Positions 8,317 through 17,480 of a stretch of DNA of 64,000 nucleotides are shown here, in pieces. Below the pieces are notes generated by a model. The model had not been told where the DNA came from. It saw nothing but the letters and a program-made list of their open reading frames with translations, and searched no databases. Origin of the DNA: Streptomyces netropsis (GTDB taxonomy: Bacteria; Actinomycetota; Actinomycetes; Streptomycetales; Streptomycetaceae); NCBI RefSeq assembly GCF_014203545.1, contig NZ_JACHJG010000002.1, positions 558,001 to 622,000 of the forward strand, in the 5' to 3' direction. The first letter of the stretch is position 1. The number at the start of each line of letters is the position of its first letter. Position numbers and translations under genes: made by a program.

Positions 8317-9915
8317 TCAGGCGATCTCGTAGCGGAAGTCGGCCGTGCCCGGCCGCTCGTGGCCGATCAGCATGACGAGCAGCGGTGCCTCACCGGTCGC
8401 CGCGAGCCCCAGCTCCTCGACGAAGGAGAGGTTGTCGAAGCCGAGCGCGACACCGCTGCCGAGCCCCAGCGCGGTGGCGGTGGTGTAGAAGGTCTGGGCG
8501 ACCGCCCCGATCGTGGCGTTCACCAGCCGGTACCCCCGGTCGCCCACCGCGTCGAGCACGGCCGTGGTGCGCACGGCGGGGACGACGACGGCCCCGGTCT
8601 GCTCCAGGTTGTAGTTGGACAGGAAGTAGTTGCGCTGGAGGAACCCGCCCGGCGGACCGGGCTTCACCAGCACCAACTCCCCGGTGGCGGCGTCGTAGGC
8701 GTAGGCGCCCGGGGCGATCCCCCGCACGTGGTTGACGAAGACGTACAGCCGGGTCAGCCGCGCACCGCCCGCGCCGTCACCGGCGTCGCTGTCGAGGGAC
8801 GCGGCGGCGCACGCGGCGAGCGTGGCCGCCAGGTCCTCGCCCTCGACCGGGCGCCGCGCGTCGAACCGGCCGAAGCTGCTGCGACGCTCGCGCAGCGCCT
8901 GGCGCACCCCCATCTCCGGCGGCCGCGGATCCGGCAGGGCGAGGCGCTCCCCGTCGGGCGCGGCCGCCACCGCGGCGGGCAGCAGCGCACCGGGGGCGGG
9001 GCGGGCCGTGGCGTTCTCGGCGGTCGCCGCCTGGATCCGCCGTACGGTCTCGAAGGTCAGCACCCGCCGGGAACGCTCGCTGTCCTGACGGCGCACGGAC
9101 GGTGCGTCGCCGGGCACCGCCGCCGGGCGGGCCGCCCCGGGACGCGTCCCCTCCCAGCGGAGCGGGACGACCGCGAAGAGGCCCTCCTCCTCGATCGACA
9201 CCCCGAGCAGCCGGCCGAGCCGCTCCTCGTCGAACCACAGGGCGGGCTCGACCCGCAGGCCCCGGGCGCGCGCCCAGATGCGCCAGGTCTGCAGGGCGGC
9301 GCCGACGTCCATGCTCACCGCGTGCATGGAGAAGCTGTTGTATTTGAAGGCGTTCTGCCAGAACTTCACCCCCAGGACGAGGAACTGGTCGCACTCCTCC
9401 AGGAGTTCGGGGTCCGCGAGGGCATCGCGGACCTCCGCGGAGACGTCCCCCGCCAGGAGGCGCTGCATCGCGTGGTGGGTCGTCGAGTAGTGGTACACGC
9501 CCGGGGTCAGGGGGCCGGCGGCGCCGGAGACCCAGTAGACGGTGACGGGGTAGAGGCCGCCTCCCGAAGCGGTGCCGCGGGAGAAGTTCGCGTCGGTGTA
9601 GCACGGCAGGGACGGCAGATCGGTGTTGGCCTGGACCCCGAGGCGGCGGCCCACCCGTCCGTAGGAGTCCAGCAGCATGCCGCCGAGCAGCGGCAGCGTG
9701 AACGGCTCGTCCCGCTCCGCGCGGTCCGGCAGGACACCGGCCCGCACCGTCGCGGTGGCCGGGCAGTCCCCCTCCGGCAGCGGGAAGGACTCGGCACCCG
9801 GGTAGAACTTGCCCTTGCGCGGCCGGTCCGACCAGTCGGGCACGAAGCTGACGGGTTCCATGTGAACCCGGCCGCGCTGCATGATCGCAGCCGCGTATTC
9901 ATGGGCGAAACCCAT
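8317..9915 (-). CDS. SagB-type FMN-dependent azoline dehydrogenase
   Basis: A 532-residue protein made of two nitroreductase-like halves, as in the double-domain SagB/ThcOx group. It should oxidise thiazolines and oxazolines to azoles with FMN. Motifs seen are RGTASGGGLYPV in the first half, the KYNSFSMHAVSMDVGAALQ stretch, and in the second half NYNLEQTG and LGLGSGVALGF. It lies between the second YcaO gene (77 bp upstream) and the split dehydratase. Its presence indicates an aromatic-azole product. The same fold recurs inside the indigoidine synthetase at 48711, where it oxidises a different substrate. Confidence 0.88.
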   Translation of the reverse strand: MGFAHEYAAAIMQRGRVHMEPVSFVPDWSDRPRKGKFYPGAESFPLPEGDCPATATVRAGVLPDRAERDEPFTLPLLGGMLLDSYGRVGRRLGVQANTDLPSLPCYTDANFSRGTASGGGLYPVTVYWVSGAAGPLTPGVYHYSTTHHAMQRLLAGDVSAEVRDALADPELLEECDQFLVLGVKFWQNAFKYNSFSMHAVSMDVGAALQTWRIWARARGLRVEPALWFDEERLGRLLGVSIEEEGLFAVVPLRWEGTRPGAARPAAVPGDAPSVRRQDSERSRRVLTFETVRRIQAATAENATARPAPGALLPAAVAAAPDGERLALPDPRPPEMGVRQALRERRSSFGRFDARRPVEGEDLAATLAACAAASLDSDAGDGAGGARLTRLYVFVNHVRGIAPGAYAYDAATGELVLVKPGPPGGFLQRNYFLSNYNLEQTGAVVVPAVRTTAVLDAVGDRGYRLVNATIGAVAQTFYTTATALGLGSGVALGFDNLSFVEELGLAATGEAPLLVMLIGHERPGTADFRYEIA

Positions 9916-9992
9916 GGGAACTCCTTGTCTGGGCGTTGTTGGTTGCGGGCCCCGGTCGTCGCGGTGTCACGGGACGGGTGGCATGGGGGGTG

Positions 9993-11939
9993 TCACGGGA
10001 AGGGGTGCGGGGCGGGGTTGAGCTCACCGGGCAGCAGCTCGCGCTCGCGCAGCCCCGCCTCGTACAGGGCCGTGCGCGTCCGGGGCATCCGCAGTGCCCG
10101 CTGGCGCCGCCAGCCGAAGTCGATGGGGACCAGCCCGGGGACGAGGACGCTCACCGTGTGCAGCCCGAGGTCCCGTTGCTCGGGCAGGGTCTGGTCGACC
10201 ACGATCACGTCGAAGCCCGCTGCGGCCACCGCGCCGACGCACCGTTCCACATCGGTCGCCAGGTCGGCCGAGACGGGCAGCACGGGCCGCCCCGGACCGT
10301 ACAGCTCCGCGACGGCGAGCTTCGGCGGCCGGGGCGCGCCGTCCTCACCGAGCAGGAACGACGCGTGGTGCGCCATCTCCGGGAGCCCGTAGACCAGCGG
10401 ATGGTCGTGCAGCGCCAGCACCTTGTCGAAGTCGGCGGCCATCGCGCGCAGCCGCGCCCCGTCGCGCTCGGTCCTGCCGCGCAGGTTCACCGCGTCGGTC
10501 GCGATCTCGCAGAGGCCGCCGCTGATCGCCGCCTCGGGATCGAGCCCCGCCCCCGCGCCGAAGCACAGGGCGCCGGGCCCGCCGTCCCGGCGGACGGCGA
10601 CCGCGGTCACCACCGGGATCGGGAACGTCACCCGGGTGTCGAAGAACCGCGCCTCGTACCCGTACATCTCCAGCCGGTCGACCATCTGCCGGGTCCGGGG
10701 GTCGCGGCTGGAGTGCGGGTCGATCTCCGGGAGCGCCGCCCGGCCGTACCAGGCCAACAGGAAGGCGTCCCGCTCGATCACCTCCATCAGGCCGAAGTAG
10801 ACGGCCTCCGCGAGACTGCCGCCCGAGGCACAGCCGTTGGAGCTCTCCTGCACGAAGCGGTTGTCCAGGCCGGGCGTGCCGTAGTACGTCAGCACCTCCG
10901 GCACCAGCACCGGGCGCCGGTCCCGCAGGGAGTGACCCCACACCCACGGAATCCGCCGGTCCGTGGAGAAGGGCACCACGTGCGGGTTGTCCCGGTGGAA
11001 CTCCGCGTCGTACAGGCCGCACACACGCGGGTCCAGTGCCGCCTCGCCCAGCGACTCCCAGGACGCCACCACACCGGTCGTACGGGCCCGGGCCCGCATG
11101 CCCGCGGCGCGTTCGAGGCCCTCCAGGATGCCGACGCGCTCGCTGTGCGCGTAGGAGTCGGCGTGGCCGCCCCAGAACGTCTCCCGGAGATAGGCGCCGG
11201 AGCGCAGTTCGAAGCATCCGACGGTGGCGGCGGTGGACGCCGAGCCCACGTCGTGCACGACGGCGGGGCCGAGCGCGCCGCAGACCGGGTTGGCGAACGC
11301 CTCCGCCGGCAGGTCGTACGACTCGATGCCGCGCAGGCGGAACGAGCCGGGACGGTGCTTGGGCGTCGGCAGCAGCTCCACCGCCGCGGCCCGCGGACTG
11401 TCGGGGACGCGCCGCCCGCAGTCGGGGCACTCCGCGTCCGGTACCAGCAGCCGGCGGCTCACCCGGAGCGTCTCCAGGTCGACGAGGTGGACGACGGCGA
11501 AGGGCCCCTCGTCGGCCCGGTCGGGCGCCTGAGCCGCCACGATCAGCGCGGCGATCGCGTCGGCCGCGAACGGTGTCGCGTAGGGCGCGACACCTGCCGC
11601 CCGGGTGCCGGAACCGAGCTCCAGCGCGTCCCGCAGCGAGCGCCGCCGCACCGACTGCCAACGGCGGGCCAGACACCGCGCGCAGGGCCGCCGCTCACCG
11701 CCGGGGCGGGGGAGCGGACCGACCAGCGCGTGGTGACCGTAGAGCTGCACGGGCACGGCCGCCGTGTCGGACGGCGCCGACGGCCCGGCCGTCAGCTCGT
11801 CGCGCACGCCCAGCGCCGACACCTCGACCCGCGCCGGCTCGGCACCCTGTGTCCGCAGCGCCCGCCGCACGGCGTCGCCCAGGGCCCGGCAGAACTCCTC
11901 TTCGGGACCGGGTGCGTCGGCGGCGCCACCGCTACGCAC
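9993..11939 (-). CDS. YcaO-family azoline cyclodehydratase, paralogue 2, with proline-rich tail
   Basis: A 648-residue YcaO protein. The GTG start at 11939 lies inside the end of the upstream ocin-ThiF-like gene (8-base overlap). Residues about 80-190 carry CARC followed by LARRWQ and CPDC, a likely zinc site. The signature ESSNGCASGG followed by EVIERDAF and WYG lies near residue 363. The protein ends NPAPHPFP, which contains the PxPxP C-terminal motif shown to matter for azoline-forming YcaO enzymes. This supports a true cyclodehydratase rather than a thioamide or amidine enzyme. It probably works with the RRE-bearing partner encoded just upstream and may share the precursor with paralogue 1. 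Confidence 0.9.
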   Translation of the reverse strand: MRSGGAADAPGPEEEFCRALGDAVRRALRTQGAEPARVEVSALGVRDELTAGPSAPSDTAAVPVQLYGHHALVGPLPRPGGERRPCARCLARRWQSVRRRSLRDALELGSGTRAAGVAPYATPFAADAIAALIVAAQAPDRADEGPFAVVHLVDLETLRVSRRLLVPDAECPDCGRRVPDSPRAAAVELLPTPKHRPGSFRLRGIESYDLPAEAFANPVCGALGPAVVHDVGSASTAATVGCFELRSGAYLRETFWGGHADSYAHSERVGILEGLERAAGMRARARTTGVVASWESLGEAALDPRVCGLYDAEFHRDNPHVVPFSTDRRIPWVWGHSLRDRRPVLVPEVLTYYGTPGLDNRFVQESSNGCASGGSLAEAVYFGLMEVIERDAFLLAWYGRAALPEIDPHSSRDPRTRQMVDRLEMYGYEARFFDTRVTFPIPVVTAVAVRRDGGPGALCFGAGAGLDPEAAISGGLCEIATDAVNLRGRTERDGARLRAMAADFDKVLALHDHPLVYGLPEMAHHASFLLGEDGAPRPPKLAVAELYGPGRPVLPVSADLATDVERCVGAVAAAGFDVIVVDQTLPEQRDLGLHTVSVLVPGLVPIDFGWRRQRALRMPRTRTALYEAGLRERELLPGELNPAPHPFP

Positions 11940-14166
11940 GGGCCGCCCCTGAAGTGAGCAGCACCCGGGCCGTGGTGATGCCGCCGGCCGCCAGATCGGC
12001 CGGGCCGGTGGGCACGGCCAGGGCGTCACGGCCCGCCGCCCGCAGCCGGGCGAGCACCGCGGAGTACGAGGTGCCCGCGGCGCCGCGGGCGGCGCTCTCC
12101 CCGGTGACGGCCAGTGTCCCCGGGGCGAGGTCCGCCAGCAGCGGATCACCGGTGTCGGCCGACTCGCCCTCGGGCAGCTCCCGTTCGAACTGGGCACGGC
12201 CGAGCAGATCACGGACCGCCGCGGCCGCCGCGGCCCGCCAGCCGAGTTCCCCGGCCACGGCCCAGAGCCCGGCCCCGCCACGCGGGTCGGCGGCGCGGCA
12301 CAGCAGGACGTGGGCCGAGGAGCGTGCCGCCTCCCCGAGGTCCAGCAGCTCGATGCCGATGCCGAGGTTGCGGGCGGAGGCCAGGAGGAAGACCAGCTCC
12401 GCGTCGTCCCCGACGGTCTCCGCCGCCACCCGCGTCACCTGCCCCGAGCCGCGTACCGCGTGCACCAGTGCGTCGTAGGCGAGAGCGGACAGCAGCCCGC
12501 GGCCCGCCGCCGCGGCGGCCGTCGGGCCCGTGCCCGTACCGGCGGAGGTGGGGACGTACAGCCGGTGGCGGTTGTACGGGCCGAAGGTGCGCACGGCACC
12601 GGCCGGCACGAGCGCCCGCTCCTTGGTGAGCAGCGAGGTCGCGGGGACCCAGTGCGCCACCTGGCCGGGGCCGGCGGGAAGGCCACTGGCGACGGTGTAC
12701 GAGGCGGGGTCCGGGGCGTGCTCCAGCTCGGCGGCGGTGACGTCCTCGGTGGAGCGGACCGCGGTGAGCGGGGCGACGTGTTCGGTGTAGACGGCGGCGG
12801 CCGCGTCCAGGGCCTTCATCCGGGCGCCGGCCACCGTGTGGATGTCGAACGCGGCGATCTGCCGCCGCGCGGTGTGCCCCACGGACAGGCTCACGCTGCC
12901 GACCTTCAGCGGGGTCTGGGTCCAGGGCTCGTCGGTGAACCGGTGGAACACCCCGGTGTGCGGGCGGACCAGCACCTGGCGGCCGTTGAGCTCCGCGAGC
13001 AGCGCGTCCGGGTCGACCTCCACCGTGGCGGGGGTCTGCCCCGGCCCCGGCAGGGCCTCCAGGGCGAGGTCCTCGGGCGCCTCGTCGTGGCCGGCGCAGA
13101 ACGGGCACCGCGGGTGCGGCAGCAAGGGCTCCGCGACGACGTCGAAGGAATCGGCGTCCTGGACGATGACCTGCCCGCGCGTCTCGGCGGGCAACGCCTG
13201 TGTGGTGAGCCGGAAGATCTCGTACCCGAGGAGATTACCGATCATCGCCGACAGGCTCCTGCCGGGCAGTTCGCCCACCGGCGCCCCGGTCGTGGGCAGG
13301 GCCAGCCCGCTCCACAGCTCGGCCGCCGCGCCCGCGTCGCCGTTGGCGCCGAGCCGCAGCACGGCGCAGGCCCAGCAGCCGGTGGTGCCGGACGCCATCA
13401 GCGGGCCGACGACCGCGTGGGAGCCGAACATGGAGGCGGGGAGCAGACACGTGCCCTCGGGGACACCGGCGGTCAGCAGTCGCAGCAGCCGCCGGGATCC
13501 GGCGGGGCCGCCGGTGACCACGACGGCGTCGTACGCCGCGAGGTCCGCCCAGCCGAGGGTGCCGTCGGCGTCGCCCTCGCCGAGGAGACCGATCTCCACC
13601 GGGCAGCCCTCGGCGGCCAGTGCCGACGCCTCGGCACGGACCTCCCCGAACCGGTTCTCCGGGGTGTCGGCGCCGGGCAGCACGTCGATCGACGCGCAGC
13701 CGTTGCGGACCAGACCGAGGACGCACCAGCGGGCCACGAGGTCGTCGCCGAGCACCGCCACGCGGGCGTTCCGGAACCGCTCGAAGCGCCGGGGCGCGTC
13801 GTCGACGTAGTGGTCGACATAGGCGAGCTGCGCGGCGAAGCGCCGGCCGACCTCGGGGGACAGCCCCGTCGCCGCCTCGTCGGGGGCGGGGGCGTCGCGG
13901 GCGAACTTCCGCTCGTAGAGCGTCGTCACCAGGCGGGCGACCATGGCCCGCTGCTTCTCCCCGAGGCCCCGGCAGATGTCCTCGACGCGGTTCTCGCCGC
14001 TGAGGTGCGGGACGACCAGGGTGGCGAAGCGGTAGGCGGAGGGGGAATTGAGGTGGAACCCGCCGTGCGCGTTGTGGAACAGGACCCCGTCGGGGGTCTC
14101 GGTGAAGAGCACGTCCCGGCGTATGCGGGGCCGGGTCCGGGCGATCGCCTCATAGGCTTCGGACAT
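11932..14166 (-). CDS. Ocin-ThiF-like TOMM precursor-binding protein (RRE plus E1-like domain)
   Basis: A 744-residue partner of the YcaO cyclodehydratases. Residues about 10-100 look like a PqqD/RRE fold (VLFTETPDGVLFHN...GGFHLNSPSAYRF), the usual leader-peptide binding module. This is followed by a ThiF/E1-like domain (ARVAVLGDDLVARW) and a CPFC pair with an earlier GCWAC. The C-terminal part from about residue 390 resembles a degenerate SagB-like or unknown module. I chose ATG at 14166 because GAGG lies 8 bases upstream; a GTG at 14175 is in frame. It is the first enzyme gene after the SARP regulator (47 bp) and is probably co-transcribed with it. Confidence 0.82.
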   Translation of the reverse strand: MSEAYEAIARTRPRIRRDVLFTETPDGVLFHNAHGGFHLNSPSAYRFATLVVPHLSGENRVEDICRGLGEKQRAMVARLVTTLYERKFARDAPAPDEAATGLSPEVGRRFAAQLAYVDHYVDDAPRRFERFRNARVAVLGDDLVARWCVLGLVRNGCASIDVLPGADTPENRFGEVRAEASALAAEGCPVEIGLLGEGDADGTLGWADLAAYDAVVVTGGPAGSRRLLRLLTAGVPEGTCLLPASMFGSHAVVGPLMASGTTGCWACAVLRLGANGDAGAAAELWSGLALPTTGAPVGELPGRSLSAMIGNLLGYEIFRLTTQALPAETRGQVIVQDADSFDVVAEPLLPHPRCPFCAGHDEAPEDLALEALPGPGQTPATVEVDPDALLAELNGRQVLVRPHTGVFHRFTDEPWTQTPLKVGSVSLSVGHTARRQIAAFDIHTVAGARMKALDAAAAVYTEHVAPLTAVRSTEDVTAAELEHAPDPASYTVASGLPAGPGQVAHWVPATSLLTKERALVPAGAVRTFGPYNRHRLYVPTSAGTGTGPTAAAAAGRGLLSALAYDALVHAVRGSGQVTRVAAETVGDDAELVFLLASARNLGIGIELLDLGEAARSSAHVLLCRAADPRGGAGLWAVAGELGWRAAAAAAVRDLLGRAQFERELPEGESADTGDPLLADLAPGTLAVTGESAARGAAGTSYSAVLARLRAAGRDALAVPTGPADLAAGGITTARVLLTSGAARA

Positions 14167-14213
14167 GTGGAACACCTCTGTGGTCGGCGGCTACGGGGCA
14201 GGGGATGGTGCAG

Positions 14214-16085
14214 TCAGGGGGAGGCCGCGGCGGCGGTGGCCGGCACGGCCGTCCGGTCGCCACCGCCCGGCCGGGCGCGCGCGAACGCCCGGAGCAGCTC
14301 GTGCATGTGGTACTCGCCGGCCGGCTCCTCCTCCAGCAACCCGGCGTCCACGAGCCGTTCCAGCGTCTCCTCGGCCTCCTGCGGCGCCACGGCGAGCAGC
14401 TGCGCGCCCAGCCGGGCCGTGAGCCGTCGGCGGTCCCAGCGGCCGATCGCCCGGAACGCGTCGGCGAGGAGCGGGTCGAGCCGGTCGAGCGCGGTGGCGA
14501 AGACCCTCGGCACCGACAGGCGCGGGTCGCCGGCGAGGGACAGCCGGGTGACCGGGTCGTCCCGCAGCCAGGCCACGCAGTCCGCGACGCGCAGCCGCGG
14601 CCGGGTGAGGAGCCGCGCCGCCATGATGGTGAGGGCCAGCGGGAAGTGCCCGCACCCGGCGGCGAGCAGCCGCAACGCGTCCGGCTCCGCCTCGGCCCGC
14701 TCGGTGCCCAGGACGGCGGCCAGCAACCGGCAGGACTCCTCCTCGGTGAGGGTGTCGAGCCGGTGCGCCCAGCCGCCGTGCGCGGCGACCAGCCCGGCCA
14801 GGCCGAGACCGCTGGTGATGATCACCGCACTGCCCGGGCCGGTCGGCAGCAGCGGCCGTACCTGGTCGGCGTCGGTGACGTCGTCGAGCACGAGCAGCCG
14901 TCTGGGGCCGTGGTCCGGCGCGTCGTCCGCCCGGTGGTGCCCCTGCCGGGCGAGTGCGGACGCGATCTCGCCGGGGGAGCGGGGGGTGCCGTCGGGGTGG
15001 GACATCGCCACCATGAACCGGCCACCGGGGAAGGCGTCGCGGGTCAGCAGCGCGAGGTGCTGGGCGAGCGCGGTCTTGCCGATGCCGGGGGCGCCCGAGA
15101 GCACCACGGTGACGGGCCCGGAACCGCTGGTGGTGAGCCGGGTGACGAGGGAGGCCGTCTCGGCCGCCCGCCCGGTGAAGTGCGGGACGGGCGCGATCGG
15201 TGACGCCGTCGGGGGCGGTGCGGTCAGGGCGGCTCGTGCCTCCGTCGGCGCCGGCGGGTCCTCCGCGGGCGGGAGGCCCGCTGCCGTCTCGGCATCGACC
15301 GGGGGCGGGGACCCGGCCGCGCCGCGGTCCTCGGGGAGGGGCGAGCCGATGTCGTCGCCCCGCAGAATGGTCAGTTCCAGCCGCTGCAGCGAGGAGCCGG
15401 GGCTGACGCCGAGTTCCTCCCGCAAATATCCCTTGACCGCGCGGTATTCGGCCAGCGCCTCGGCCTGTCGGCCGGACCGGTACAGGGCCTCGATGAGCTG
15501 CTCGCGGAACCGCTCGCGCGCCGGGTACGCCCGGGCCACGGTCCACAGTTCCGTGATGACCTGCTGGCAGCGTCCCATCGAGAGTTCGATATCGCGGGCG
15601 CGTTCCACCGCCCGTAGCCGTTCCTCCACGAGATGCGGAATCTCGTCCCGGCGCAGCACATCGGAGGGCACATTGGCGAGGAACGGGCCTTGCCAGAGGG
15701 CGAGTGCCTCCTTGAGTGCCCGGAGTTCTTTGTCGGGGTCCCGTGCGGCGTCGGCGGCTTCGAGCAGTTGCCGAAACCTCATGAGGTCGAGCGCCGCGGT
15801 CTCGATCGATATCCGATATCCGCCGGGGACCGACTCGATCAGCGCGTTGGCTATGCCGTACTTGACGAAGATGCGCCGCAGACGCAGCACGCAATTCTGC
15901 AGAGCGGCCTTTGCCGAGGCGGGTCGCTCGTCGCCCCAAATCGCGCTCTGTAGGAACTCGGTCGACACCACGGAGTTATGGCGGAGCAACAGGGCGGCAA
16001 GCAGAACCGTCGGCTTCGAGGGCTGCAGCACGACACTGTCACAACCGTCGGTAATACTCAACGGCCCGAGAACCTGGAATTGCAT
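14214..16085 (-). CDS. SARP-family activator with NB-ARC domain
   Basis: A 623-residue AfsR-like regulator. Residues 1-95 form the OmpR-type winged helix of Streptomyces antibiotic regulatory proteins. A bacterial transcriptional activation domain follows to about residue 255 (ending near the EYRAVKGYLREELGVSPG motif), then a Pro-rich linker and an NB-ARC ATPase with GAPGIGKTALAQ and LLVLDDV. The tail ends soon after the ATPase, so long sensor repeats are lacking. ATG 16085 is chosen because GGAGG stands 9 bases upstream and the family N-terminus MQFQVLGPL begins there; the frame extends to 16310 without a ribosome-binding site. It heads the azole RiPP operon and is its likely activator, and also a candidate to bind the lanA box at 38487. 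Confidence 0.9.
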   Translation of the reverse strand: MQFQVLGPLSITDGCDSVVLQPSKPTVLLAALLLRHNSVVSTEFLQSAIWGDERPASAKAALQNCVLRLRRIFVKYGIANALIESVPGGYRISIETAALDLMRFRQLLEAADAARDPDKELRALKEALALWQGPFLANVPSDVLRRDEIPHLVEERLRAVERARDIELSMGRCQQVITELWTVARAYPARERFREQLIEALYRSGRQAEALAEYRAVKGYLREELGVSPGSSLQRLELTILRGDDIGSPLPEDRGAAGSPPPVDAETAAGLPPAEDPPAPTEARAALTAPPPTASPIAPVPHFTGRAAETASLVTRLTTSGSGPVTVVLSGAPGIGKTALAQHLALLTRDAFPGGRFMVAMSHPDGTPRSPGEIASALARQGHHRADDAPDHGPRRLLVLDDVTDADQVRPLLPTGPGSAVIITSGLGLAGLVAAHGGWAHRLDTLTEEESCRLLAAVLGTERAEAEPDALRLLAAGCGHFPLALTIMAARLLTRPRLRVADCVAWLRDDPVTRLSLAGDPRLSVPRVFATALDRLDPLLADAFRAIGRWDRRRLTARLGAQLLAVAPQEAEETLERLVDAGLLEEEPAGEYHMHELLRAFARARPGGGDRTAVPATAAAASP

Positions 16086-16402
16086 TCCGAAGTGCCTCCG
16101 CGGATCTGTACGGCTTCGTACCTCGCCCACGGCCCCCGCGTACCGGTCCGGACCTGCGGACATGATGCCAAGTGGGAGGTGGGCGGTGCCCTGTGCCGCC
16201 AGAGTGTGCACCAGATCGTCCACCACTCGCAGTACCGAGAGTGTCAGTGACGGTTCTATGCTCGATTGCGGAAGCAAATAAGTATTGGCCTCAACTACCG
16301 CGTAGCGCATCGCCCCTGTCCTTTACTTGCCAAATGTTGGCGTGTTCTGATGTTGATCATGTAGATATGACCTGCGACGGCGAGCGAAGAGGGGCAAGCG
16401 GA
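16086..16402. promoter_or_regulatory. Divergent intergenic region between the SARP and MmyB-type regulator genes
   Basis: A gap of 317 bp without a convincing gene. It should hold the promoters of both divergent regulators. It is locally AT-richer around 16265-16370. A possible promoter for the rightward gene is TTGGCG near 16338 followed about 17 bases later by a TGTAGATAT stretch. No RiPP precursor-like frame with a leader, a Cys/Ser/Thr-rich core and a ribosome-binding site was found on either strand. Confidence 0.45.
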
Positions 16403-17242
16403 ATGACGGAGAGTCAGGGGTGCGTCACGGGGGCGCGGGCCTATCCGCGGACCGGTGAAGAGCCCATGAGCCGACTGCTCCGCGCCTGGCGGGCCAGGGT
16501 CGACCGTGCCTCCATACCTGAGTTGCGGGGGCCCGGCTACCGGTCGAGAGGGCGGTTGTCGCAGGCGGACGTGGCCCGTCTGACGGGTGTGAGCGAAGGC
16601 TGGTACCGGGCATTGGAAACCGGTGCGCACCGCGATTTCTCCGACGCCTTTCTGCTGCGCGTCGCGGCGGCACTGCATCTGAACGAGACCGAGACGCTCA
16701 CGCTCTTCCTCGGCATCTCCGGCCGTCGGCCGCCCACCGATCCGCCGCCCACGCACACCACCTTGGACCCGGCCCTGCTGGCGCTGCTGCGTCACCAGGC
16801 GCCGCATCCGGCCTATCTCACCGACGCCGCCTGGAACGTCGTCGCGGCGAACGCGCCCATGGCCGAATGGTTCCCCTGGGTCAAGGGGCCCCGCCCCAAT
16901 CTGATGCGCTGGGGGCTCACCTCACGGGAGGCCCGCGAGCAGGTGCTCGACTGGGAGGAGAGCTGCGCGCGGGTGTATCTGGCCATGCTGCGCGTCGCGA
17001 GCTGTCAGGACCAGGGCAACACAGAGCTCCAGGAGCTGCTGCGGGAGGTCCTCGCCGCCGATGCCGTCTGCCGGCGGATCTGGGCGGAGGGCTACGAGGT
17101 CGCCGAACACCACGACGGCCGCCGGTTCCGGCTGCGCCTGCCGTGCCATCAGGGTGCGGAGGTCCTCGTCACCACGCAGATGTTCCTTCCCCTGCAGTCG
17201 CCGGGGCTGCGCTTCGTGATCGTCACACCGCTGACCCCGTGA
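16403..17242 (+). CDS. MmyB-type helix-turn-helix transcriptional regulator
   Basis: A 279-residue regulator. Residues about 20-100 form an XRE-type helix-turn-helix (LSQADVARLTGVSEGWYRALE). The rest is the MmyB-like ligand-binding domain recognised by PAYLTDAAWNVVAANAPM and EWFPW, which belongs to a PAS-like family that binds a lipid in a characterised member. ATG 16403 has GAGGGG about 9 bases upstream; earlier in-frame codons lack a site. It is divergent from the SARP gene and 238 bp upstream of the LuxC/LuxE-type operon, so it may control that operon, possibly by sensing an acyl ligand (inference). Confidence 0.9.
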   Translation: MTESQGCVTGARAYPRTGEEPMSRLLRAWRARVDRASIPELRGPGYRSRGRLSQADVARLTGVSEGWYRALETGAHRDFSDAFLLRVAAALHLNETETLTLFLGISGRRPPTDPPPTHTTLDPALLALLRHQAPHPAYLTDAAWNVVAANAPMAEWFPWVKGPRPNLMRWGLTSREAREQVLDWEESCARVYLAMLRVASCQDQGNTELQELLREVLAADAVCRRIWAEGYEVAEHHDGRRFRLRLPCHQGAEVLVTTQMFLPLQSPGLRFVIVTPLTP

Positions 17243-17413
17243 GCTCCCCGAGGTTGGCGCTCTCGTTCGTACACCGTTAAATCATTGCCATTTCAGGCCA
17301 TCTGTGTAAGAAGCGAAGGAAGGATTGCGGTATCTTCTTCGATGTTCCGGGGGGAATGACCGTGCGTCAGGTGTGACGCCGTCGCGATCCCCGTCGAACA
17401 CTCGTAGGCAGGA

Positions 17414-17433
17414 GGCGGGCTCTGAGACCCGCC
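17414..17433 (+). promoter_or_regulatory. Small hairpin in the leader of the acid-reductase operon
   Basis: GGCGGG (17414-17419) pairs with CCCGCC (17428-17433) around an 8-base loop, 48 bases before the ATG of the first operon gene. It could be an attenuator or a chance GC hairpin. The 238-bp gap it sits in also contains a purine-rich GAAGGAAGG stretch and a short unsupported frame. Confidence 0.3.
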
Positions 17434-17480
17434 TTGCCGCGCACTCTTGCCCTTCTCGTCTTCATCCAGACAAGGCCTTC

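Noticed and set aside
5419..10392. A 1657-codon plus-strand open frame
   Set aside because: It is antisense to the dehydratase and SagB genes, whose family motifs are clear. Its product is a Gly/Arg/Val/Gln-rich shadow with no domain, as expected for high-GC DNA.
12310..16281. A 1323-codon plus-strand open frame
   Set aside because: Antisense to the ocin-ThiF-like and SARP genes; low-complexity translation and no ribosome-binding site.
16086..16402. Possible azole-RiPP precursor between the divergent regulators
   Set aside because: No small frame with a ribosome-binding site and a Cys/Ser/Thr-rich C-terminus on either strand.
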